Origin: a candidate division BRC1 bacterium ADurb.BinA292
GTDB taxonomy: Bacteria > Sumerlaeota > Sumerlaeia > MVZB01
Reading direction: 5' to 3'
DNA: 21,302 bases
Assembly (NCBI GenBank): GCA_002068205.1
Contig: MVZB01000026.1
Location: forward strand, 1 to 21,302
Below are positions 14,330-21,302 of the stretch, in pieces. The notes below the pieces were generated by a model. The model was not told the origin of the DNA. It saw only the letters and a program-made list of their open reading frames with translations, and made no database searches. The position numbers and the translations under genes were made by a program. The number at the start of each line of letters is the position of its first letter. Position 1 is the stretch's first letter.

Positions 14330-14635
14330 ATGGAATTCATGGTCCCCGGCAATCTGATTCTGGCCGCGTCGATCTTCACGATCGGCGTGTTCGGCATCCT
14401 GCTCAAGCGCAACGCCATTTCGATCTTCATGTGCGTCGAGCTGATGTTCAACGCCGCCAACCTGGCGTTCATCACGTTTGCCCAGAGCCTGGGTAGGCCC
14501 GAAGGGGTCGCCGTGTTTCTGTTCGTCATCACGGTGGCGGCGGCCGAGGCGGCCGTCGGGCTCGCGCTGTTCATCAAGATCTTCAACGACAAGGAGACGA
14601 TCGAGGCCGACACGCTGGATCTGCTCCAGCGCTGA
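14330..14635 (+). CDS. nuoK: NADH-quinone oxidoreductase subunit K
   Basis: 101 residues from ATG 14330, with three membrane helices. The proton-relay glutamates fall at E37 (FMCVELMFNAANLAF) and E73 (TVAAAEAAVGLALF), one position from E36 and E72 of E. coli, which supports this start. An in-frame TTG at 14303 would add 9 residues. Neither start has a good ribosome site. AAGGAG at 14269-14274 lies too far upstream and instead faces a 12-codon open frame (14290-14325) that ends 4 bases before ATG 14330, so coupling through that short frame is possible. The next gene is nuoN, an unusual order. Confidence 0.94.
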   Translation: MEFMVPGNLILAASIFTIGVFGILLKRNAISIFMCVELMFNAANLAFITFAQSLGRPEGVAVFLFVITVAAAEAAVGLALFIKIFNDKETIEADTLDLLQR

Positions 14636-14701
14636 AGCTTTTGCGATCCCGCGCCGCGCATGCCGCCGGCGCTGTAACGACCGACGGATAACAAACTGCT
14701 G

Positions 14702-16180
14702 GTGAACGACCTCTACCCCCAGATCTCCGCGTCGCTGTTCCAGACGCTGCCGATCCTCGTGCTGATCGTCGCGGGCATCGGCGTGCTGGTCGCCGACGTG
14801 CTGCTGCCCCGCGCCAGCCGCTGGCTCCTGTCGTGGCTGAGCCTGCTGGGCGTCGCCCTCGCCTTCATCGCGCTGGACTTCGTCGTCGGCCCCGCCGGGC
14901 GCGAGGCTTTGCCCCTGCATAGTTACTTCGGCGTGCTGCGCTCGAACTATCTCGTCTTCCTGGCGCAGAACGTGATCCTGGCCGCCGGGGCATTCGTCAT
15001 CCTGATCTCGCCGCGCTACGTCGGCGAGCGCCGCATCCCGCTGGGCGAGTATTACGGCCTGCTGCTGCTGGCGGTGATGGCGATGCTCGCGCTCGCCGCC
15101 TCGACCGAACTGCTGACCGTCTTCCTCAACCTCGAACTGCTCTCGATCACGCTGTATGTGCTGACGGGCATCGAGAACCGCAACCTGCGCTCGGGCGAGG
15201 CCGCCTTCAAATACTTCCTGCTCGGCTCGTTCGCGGCCGCGTTTCTGCTGCTGGGCATCGCCTTCGTCTTCGGCGCCACCGGTGAGACGCGCTACGACGC
15301 GATCCGCCAGGTTCTGGTCGACGGGACGGCCCAGCCCCGCCTGCTGGCCATCGGCTTCTGCCTGATGCTGGTCGGTTTCGGCTTCAAGCTGTCGCTGGCG
15401 CCGTTCCACATGTACGCCCCCGACGTCTATGAGGGGGCGCCGACGACGACCGCGTCGCTCATCGCCACGGGGACGAAAGTGGCCGGATTCGCGGCGCTGT
15501 TCCATCTGATCGAGCTGGCCGCGGCGTGGAGCGACGCCGCCGGCGGGCTGTGGCTGGCGCTCTACGCGGTGGCGCTGGCCAGCATGATCGTCGGCAATGT
15601 CGGCGCCGTCGTGCAGCCCAACATCAAGCGGATGCTCGCCTATTCCTCAATCGCCCACAGCGGCTACACGATCGTGCCGATGGTCGTCATGCTGCAACGC
15701 CCCGACCTGATTGCCGACGCGCGCGACGCCGTCGCCTATTACATGCTGGCCTACACGGTGATGACGTTGCTGGCCTTCGGCGTGCCGGCGGTCCTGGGCC
15801 CGGCCGGCGAGTCGCGCATCGCGCAATACGCCGGGCTCCATCGCCGCTCGCCGATGCTCGCCTTCGTGATGGCGCTGGCGATGGTCTCGCTGATGGGGAT
15901 CCCCCCCACGATCGGCTTCTTCGGCAAGTTCCAGCTCTTCGCCGTCGCCGTCCAGGGCGATCACATCTGGCTCGCCGTCCTCGGCGTGCTGGCCTCGGTC
16001 GCCTCGGTCTATTACTACCTGCGTGTGATCGTCACGATGTATATGGAGGAGCCGGCGACGGCCGGCGAGGAACTCGAATCACGCCGGCTGGACGGAGTTA
16101 ATGCCTTCGCGCTGACCGCCTGCTCGGTCTGCGTCTTCCTCTTCGTCGTGTTCCAGAGTCTCTACCTGTTCGGAGTCTGA
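14702..16180 (+). CDS. nuoN: NADH-quinone oxidoreductase subunit N
   Basis: 492 residues, about 14 membrane helices; one of three antiporter-like proton pumps. It is NuoN rather than L or M: GEYYGLLLLAVMAMLALAAS (115-134), FLNLELLSITLYVLTGIENR (141-160, with E145), SGEAAFKYFLLGSFAAAFLL, and FGFKLSLAPFHMYAPDVYEG (226-245, channel K229). The start is GTG 14702; the ribosome site is weak. The gene sits between nuoK and nuoL, whereas the common order places it after nuoM. The frame is intact, with no sign of duplication. Confidence 0.95.
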   Translation: MNDLYPQISASLFQTLPILVLIVAGIGVLVADVLLPRASRWLLSWLSLLGVALAFIALDFVVGPAGREALPLHSYFGVLRSNYLVFLAQNVILAAGAFVILISPRYVGERRIPLGEYYGLLLLAVMAMLALAASTELLTVFLNLELLSITLYVLTGIENRNLRSGEAAFKYFLLGSFAAAFLLLGIAFVFGATGETRYDAIRQVLVDGTAQPRLLAIGFCLMLVGFGFKLSLAPFHMYAPDVYEGAPTTTASLIATGTKVAGFAALFHLIELAAAWSDAAGGLWLALYAVALASMIVGNVGAVVQPNIKRMLAYSSIAHSGYTIVPMVVMLQRPDLIADARDAVAYYMLAYTVMTLLAFGVPAVLGPAGESRIAQYAGLHRRSPMLAFVMALAMVSLMGIPPTIGFFGKFQLFAVAVQGDHIWLAVLGVLASVASVYYYLRVIVTMYMEEPATAGEELESRRLDGVNAFALTACSVCVFLFVVFQSLYLFGV

Positions 16181-16221
16181 TGCCGGCAAGTTCGCACTCA
16201 TAAGCGGAGCCAACTGACCTT

Positions 16222-18174
16222 ATGTCCTCGATCTGGATCATCCTAATTCCCCTGCTGCCCCTGCTGGCGTTTGTCGCCAACGGGCTCTTCGGCCGCGCGC
16301 TGCAACGGACCGGCGGCTGGCTGGCCGTCGGCTGCATGGGCGGTTCGGCCCTCATCGGCGCCGTCATCTTCTTCGGCGGCCTCTTCGGCGGCATCACGTT
16401 CCCGATCCAGGTCGATCTGTGGCAGTGGATGCCGCTGGGCGACGTCACGATTCGGATCGGTTTCTACGTCGATCAGCTCACCGCGCTGATGCTGTTCTTC
16501 GTCACGTTCGTCTCGACGCTCGTCTTTCTCTACTCGATGGGCTACATGGCGGGCGACCCCGGCTTCAACCGCTTCTTCGCCTACCTCGGCCTGTTCGATT
16601 TCAGCATGCTGGTGCTCGTGCTCGGCGACAGCCTGCCGGTGCTGTTCGTCGGCTGGGAGGGGGTCGGCCTCTGCTCGTATCTGCTGATCGGCTATTACCT
16701 CGCGATGCCGGGTGCGCCCGACGCCGGCAAGAAGGCGTTCATCGTCAACCGCATCGGCGACTTCGGCTTCCTGGTCGCGATGTTCATGCTGTTCGCCTCC
16801 GTCGGCACGCTCAACATTCAGGAGATTCTCGCGGCGGTTGCATCCGGCGCCGTCCCGGAGTTCCAATACAGCGCCGCGTTCGTCACCTTCCTGACCCTGA
16901 TGCTGTTCCTTGGCTGCACGGGCAAGAGCGCGCAGATCCCGCTGTTCGTCTGGCTGCCCGATGCGATGGCCGGCCCCACGCCGGTCAGCGCGCTGATCCA
17001 CGCCGCCACGATGGTCACCGCGGGCGTCTACCTCGTGGTGCGGCTGTCGGCGCTGTTCGCCCTCGCCCCGGCGACGATGCTCACAATCGCAATCGTGGCG
17101 GCGGCGACGGCGTTCGTCGCCGGCTCGATCGCCCTCACGCAGAAGGACATCAAGAAGGTCCTGGCCTATTCGACGGTCAGCCAGCTCGGCTACATGTTCC
17201 TCGCCTGCGGCGTCGGCGCATTCACCGCAGGCATCTTTCACGTCTTCACGCACGCCTTCTTCAAGGGCTGCCTGTTCCTCGGCGCGGGCAGCGTCATCCA
17301 TGCCTGCCATCACATCCAGGATATGGACCAGATGGGCGGCCTGCGGCGCAAGATGCCCGCCACCGCCCGCACGTTCCTGTTCGGCTCGCTCGGTCTGGCG
17401 GGCATTGTGCCGTTCGCCGGGTTCATGTCGAAGGACGAGATCCTCTGGCGCGTCTTCAGCGACGGCAAGTTCATCCTCTATGCGATCGCGCTGGTGACCG
17501 CCGCCTTCACCGCCTACTACGCCTTCCGCGCCTACTTCCTCACGTTCGAGGGGCAAAGCCGGCTGCCGCACGACGTCGAGCATCATGTGCACGAGTCGCC
17601 CTGGACGATGACGCTGCCGCTGTGGATCCTCGGCATCGGCGCGCTCGCCGCGGGCGTGTTCAACATCCTGCCCGCCTTCGGCCACGGCCACTACAGCGCG
17701 ATCAACCACTTCCTGGCGCCGGTGGTGGCGCCCGCCGAGGCGATCCTCGCGGCCCACGCCTCCCACGAACCGATCCACAGCTTCGCGCTGGAGATCCTGC
17801 TGATGATCGTCTCGACGGTCGTCGCGCTCGTCTGCGGCGTCGGCCTGGCCTGGCTGTTCGCCTACAAGCTGTGGCCCGCCGGCGCGAGCCGCATGGCCCG
17901 CCGCCTCGGGCCGCTCTACCGCATCAGTTACCACCGCTGGTGGTGGGACGAGTTTTACAACGTTTTCGTCGCCGGCGGGCTCAAACTGCTCGCGCTCATC
18001 TCGACGCTGTTCGACCGCTTCGTGATCGACGGCGTGCTGCATACGGTCGCCGGCGCCGCCCGCTCCGGCAGCCGGCTCATCCGGTTCTTCCAGAACGGCC
18101 AGGTCCAGGCCTATGCCCTCGCCATCCTCGTCGGCGTCAATCTCGTGGTCTGGCTGGTCCTGTGGTACCAGTGA
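16222..18174 (+). CDS. nuoL: NADH-quinone oxidoreductase subunit L
   Basis: 650 residues; the distal antiporter-like pump with a long lateral helix at the C-terminal end. Conserved charges: E146 (FVGWEGVGLCSYLLIGYY), D180 in VNRIGDFGF, K235 (GCTGKSAQIPLFVWLPDAMA) and H260 (SALIHAATMVTAGVYL). These correspond to the E. coli channel residues E144, D178, K229 and H254. The C-terminal segment WWDEFYNVFVAGGLKLLALI followed by DRFVIDGVLHTVAG is the usual end of the lateral helix and final transmembrane helix. GGAG lies about 14 bases ahead of ATG 16222, rather far. A 41-base gap follows nuoN and an 89-base gap with a repeat precedes nuoM. Confidence 0.96.
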   Translation: MSSIWIILIPLLPLLAFVANGLFGRALQRTGGWLAVGCMGGSALIGAVIFFGGLFGGITFPIQVDLWQWMPLGDVTIRIGFYVDQLTALMLFFVTFVSTLVFLYSMGYMAGDPGFNRFFAYLGLFDFSMLVLVLGDSLPVLFVGWEGVGLCSYLLIGYYLAMPGAPDAGKKAFIVNRIGDFGFLVAMFMLFASVGTLNIQEILAAVASGAVPEFQYSAAFVTFLTLMLFLGCTGKSAQIPLFVWLPDAMAGPTPVSALIHAATMVTAGVYLVVRLSALFALAPATMLTIAIVAAATAFVAGSIALTQKDIKKVLAYSTVSQLGYMFLACGVGAFTAGIFHVFTHAFFKGCLFLGAGSVIHACHHIQDMDQMGGLRRKMPATARTFLFGSLGLAGIVPFAGFMSKDEILWRVFSDGKFILYAIALVTAAFTAYYAFRAYFLTFEGQSRLPHDVEHHVHESPWTMTLPLWILGIGALAAGVFNILPAFGHGHYSAINHFLAPVVAPAEAILAAHASHEPIHSFALEILLMIVSTVVALVCGVGLAWLFAYKLWPAGASRMARRLGPLYRISYHRWWWDEFYNVFVAGGLKLLALISTLFDRFVIDGVLHTVAGAARSGSRLIRFFQNGQVQAYALAILVGVNLVVWLVLWYQ

Positions 18175-18204
18175 ATTTAAGGACACAAGGGCCATAAGGA
18201 AAGG

Positions 18205-18232
18205 TTTTCGAGAGCCGAGGACGAGAGACGAA
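18205..18232. repeat. Purine-rich intergenic repeat, copy 3
   Basis: TTTTCGAGAGCCGAGGACGA followed by GAGACGA in the nuoL-nuoM gap. It is almost identical to copy 4 at 19928: the first 27 bases differ at one position. It lies about 30 bases before the nuoM start. Confidence 0.65.
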
Positions 18233-18263
18233 TTCAACATGACGCGGAGAGCGCTGACCCGAC

Positions 18264-19790
<1,527 letters not shown>

Positions 19791-19927
19791 CGCGTCTTCT
19801 TTATCAATTCGGCTCGGCTCGCGCTTGATTACGATTCCCTCTCCAAGGGGCATTCCGCTCCGAGGAAGGGCGTTTGGGCCGCTGAACAGCTTCTTCCTGA
19901 ACCTCAAGAAACGGTCGAATCGAATAC

Positions 19928-19968
19928 TTTTCGAGAGCCGAGGACGAGGGACGAGAGCCGAGAGCCGA
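19928..19968. repeat. Purine-rich intergenic repeat, copy 4
   Basis: TTTTCGAGAGCCGAGGACGA, then GGGACGAGAGCCGAGAGCCG. The unit GAGAGCCGAG is repeated within the copy, suggesting expansion by slippage. It ends about 20 bases before the start of the next gene. Confidence 0.65.
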
Positions 19969-19989
19969 TTAACTGCAAGGCGGATTGTG

Positions 19990-20568
19990 ATGCCCACCGT
20001 GATTCTTCCCCGCATCGGCGGCTACCAGATCGACTTGGCCGCCCTGCTCGGCATCGCGCACCGCTACGATCCCGACCGCTGCAAGGTCGGCGGCTGCTGC
20101 TGTTCGTCGTATGAGGTCTCGATCGGCCGGGCCGAACTGGAGCGCATCACCGGCATGATGCCCCACGCCTGCCGCTACGCCCCGCATCTGCGCCGGGGGG
20201 GCCGGCTCGCCAACCCGTTCGACGACGACGGCCCGCGCAACTGGCTCCTCGAAACCGACGAGGATGGCCGCTGCCTGTTCGCCTACACCAACGCCGACGG
20301 CGAGACCCGCTGCGCGATCCACTCGGCCGCGCTCGATCTCGGCCTGGAGCCGTACCACGTCAAGCCCCGGGCGTGCGCGCTGTGGCCGCTCGCGCTCAGC
20401 GAGGACCGCCCGCCGGTCCTGTCCATTCAGAACGATTGCTTCGACTTCCCGTGCAACACGCGCCGCCGCGGCCGCGCCCGCGCGCTCGACCCCGGCATCG
20501 CCGAGCTGATCGAACGCAATTTCGGCAAACCCTTCCTGGACAAACTCCACCGCCTGATCACCGGCTGA
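19990..20568 (+). CDS. Cysteine-rich YkgJ/DUF3109-like putative metal-binding protein
   Basis: 192 residues from ATG 19990, with AAGGCGG 7 bases upstream; the upstream extension of the frame passes through the repeat and is not credible. Ten cysteines: C31, C36-C38 (CKVGGCCCSSYEVSIG), C61, C95 (DEDGRCLFAY), C108 (RCAIHSAALDLGLEPYHVKP), C129 (RACALWPLAL), C150 and C155. The order CxxxxCCC, then C-loop-C-H, then KPRxCxLWP is that of the YkgJ-type zinc/iron-chelating families, which have no proven reaction. There is no signal peptide or membrane helix, so it is probably cytoplasmic. It lies 199 bases after nuoM on the same strand and may be co-transcribed. A role in Fe-S or metal handling for complex I is only a guess. 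Confidence 0.8.
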   Translation: MPTVILPRIGGYQIDLAALLGIAHRYDPDRCKVGGCCCSSYEVSIGRAELERITGMMPHACRYAPHLRRGGRLANPFDDDGPRNWLLETDEDGRCLFAYTNADGETRCAIHSAALDLGLEPYHVKPRACALWPLALSEDRPPVLSIQNDCFDFPCNTRRRGRARALDPGIAELIERNFGKPFLDKLHRLITG

Positions 20569-20650
20569 CCTCCCCCGCCGGCAGCCTGGATCGACGGCAT
20601 CTTGCCCCTTCCTGGCATGAGGGTGGGGAACCCCGCCCCCCAAACGAAAC

Positions 20651-20683
20651 GCCCCGTCCGGTTCCTGGCGAACCGGACGGGGC
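20651..20683. terminator. Strong hairpin terminator between convergent genes
   Basis: GCCCCGTCCGGTTC-CTGGC-GAACCGGACGGGGC: a perfect 14-bp stem with a 5-base loop. On the - strand it is followed by GTTTCGTTTG, a modest T-rich tract, so it best fits the end of rpmB. Because it lies between two converging genes it probably stops transcription from both sides, including read-through from the nuo side. Confidence 0.8.
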
Positions 20684-20711
20684 ATGCTGTTACAATGGGA
20701 GGCGGGGCCGC

Positions 20712-20939
20712 CTACGAGGCGCTGGGCTGCGTCCGCGCCGCGTTGACTCCGCGCGCCGCCTTGGTCACCTTCCCCGAGCGCAGGCAGCTCGCGCAAACCG
20801 GCGCCATCCGCACCCGGCCTTCCCAGTTGATCCGGATCTTCTGAATGTTCGGCAGCCAGCGCCGCTTGGTCTTGTTGTTGGCGTGCGAGACGCTGTGACC
20901 CACCTGGGGGCCTTTTCCGCAGACGACACAGTTGGCCAT
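20712..20939 (-). CDS. rpmB: 50S ribosomal protein L28
   Basis: 75 residues, normal for bacterial L28, a component of the large ribosomal subunit. The N-terminal MANCVVCGKGPQVGHSVSHA and the middle TKRRWLPNIQKIRI are diagnostic. Four cysteines form two CxxC pairs (C4/C7 and C49/C52, PVCASCLRSGK), the zinc-ribbon (C+) version of the protein. ATG 20939 follows GAGGAA 8 bases upstream; longer forms of the frame are not family-like. It appears to be a single-gene unit with its own candidate promoter (21053-21082) and the strong terminator at 20651-20683. Confidence 0.96.
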   Translation of the reverse strand: MANCVVCGKGPQVGHSVSHANNKTKRRWLPNIQKIRINWEGRVRMAPVCASCLRSGKVTKAARGVNAARTQPSAS

Positions 20940-21052
20940 GATGCCCGTTCCTCGTGGCTGATGTTCGGATGACTGTTCCGCCGGCGCCCGCCGCGCGCGT
21001 TGGCCGGCCGAAGCCGAATCCGCGCACCCCGGCGCGGATGCGCGAAACCAAT

Positions 21053-21082
21053 ATCCTACCGATCCCCGCCCGCGGCGGTCAA
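21053..21082 (-). promoter_or_regulatory. Candidate rpmB promoter
   Basis: On the - strand TTGACC (21082-21077), an 18-base spacer, then TAGGAT (21058-21053). It would start transcription about 105 bases before the rpmB ATG. The -35 box lies inside one arm of the inverted repeat at 21077-21095. Confidence 0.45.
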
Positions 21083-21109
21083 CCAAATGTTGACCGGTGA
21101 AAACACCGG
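21077..21109. promoter_or_regulatory. Two overlapping inverted repeats at the rpmB promoter
   Basis: GGTCAAC-CAAAT-GTTGACC (21077-21095) and CCGGTG-AAAA-CACCGG (21094-21109) share two bases. The first overlaps the -35 box and could be a protein operator; the second lies just upstream of the promoter. In RNA crossing this region from the DUF420 side only one could fold at a time. Confidence 0.35.
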
Positions 21110-21120
21110 CGATTTTCGGG

Positions 21121-21139
21121 GTTCCCCCGACAGGGGAAC
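21121..21139 (-). terminator. Possible terminator of the DUF420 gene
   Basis: GTTCCCC-CGACA-GGGGAAC, a perfect 7-bp stem just after the stop of the - strand gene that ends at 21143. No long T tract follows it on the - strand, so termination may be partial. Confidence 0.45.
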
Positions 21140-21142
21140 GGA

Positions 21143-21302
21143 TCACGGGATCGGCCGCCCGGCGGCGGCGAACCAGTGATAGAGCATGAAATAGATGATG
21201 ACGCCCGTGACCGAGACATAGAGCCACAGCGGCAGCAGCCAGCGGGTCAACCGGCGGTGGCGGGCGAACCTGCCGCGCAGCGCCAGGACGAGCGCCGCGA
21301 CC
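21143..21302 (-). CDS. DUF420 family membrane protein (C-terminal part)
   Basis: The last 53 residues of a gene that enters from the right edge on the - strand and stops at TGA 21145-21143. The piece reads RHRRLTRWLLPLWLYVSVTG followed by VIIYFMLYHWF, the final conserved His/Arg-rich turn and transmembrane helix typical of DUF420 proteins. These are small integral membrane proteins often found beside haem-copper oxidase or cytochrome assembly genes. This would fit a respiratory neighbourhood, but nothing else of that kind is in view. The start and most of the protein lie outside the window. Confidence 0.75.
   Translation of the reverse strand, partial: VAALVLALRGRFARHRRLTRWLLPLWLYVSVTGVIIYFMLYHWFAAAGRPIP

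Noticed and set aside
19825..19989. 55-residue N-terminal extension of the YkgJ-like protein
   Set aside because: It translates the intergenic repeat; ATG 19990 has AAGGCGG ahead of it and starts the conserved part.

Overview
The window is GC-rich bacterial DNA dominated by one operon: a complete 14-subunit respiratory complex I (NADH:quinone oxidoreductase) on the + strand at about 2.9-19.8 kb, ordered nuoA-B-C-D-E-F-G-H-I-J-K-N-L-M. An ADP-heptose gene pair (rfaE2, gmhB) indicates a Gram-negative envelope with heptose-containing LPS. A prepilin-like protein of the NFLEAQ type, common in Sumerlaeota, Hydrogenedentota, Omnitrophota and other PVC-neighbouring lineages, hints at such an uncultivated phylum. 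That placement is inference from memory of protein style, not from a marker-gene search.

Layout. 1-159: tail of an unrecognised + strand gene. 284-1455: rfaE2 and gmhB on the - strand with an ATGA overlap. 1696-2349: a - strand type II secretion/type IV pilin-like protein. 2350-2932: a divergent intergenic region with a candidate promoter in each direction. 2933-19790: the nuo operon. 19990-20568: a cysteine-rich YkgJ/DUF3109-like protein. 20651-20683: a strong hairpin terminator. 20712-20939: rpmB (ribosomal protein L28) on the - strand. 21143-21302: the C-terminal end of a DUF420 membrane protein on the - strand.

The nuo genes encode the NADH-oxidising arm (E, F, G), the connecting Fe-S and quinone-binding arm (B, C, D, I), and the membrane proton-pumping arm (A, H, J, K, N, L, M). 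All expected cluster ligands and the pump-channel Glu and Lys residues I checked are present. NuoG lacks the extra N7 cluster ligands, and nuoN lies between nuoK and nuoL rather than at the end.

The most unusual feature is that nuoF is bracketed by two different parasitic insertions. Between nuoE and nuoF is a decayed four-helix-bundle (23S rRNA intervening-sequence, S23) gene enclosed by AT-rich inverted repeats. Between nuoF and nuoG is an intact IS200-like / REP-associated tyrosine transposase gene surrounded by REP-like hairpin repeats, including an exact 24-bp inverted pair. A separate purine-rich GAGAGCCGAGGACGAG-type repeat recurs in at least four other intergenic gaps. No tRNA, rRNA or CRISPR array was seen.
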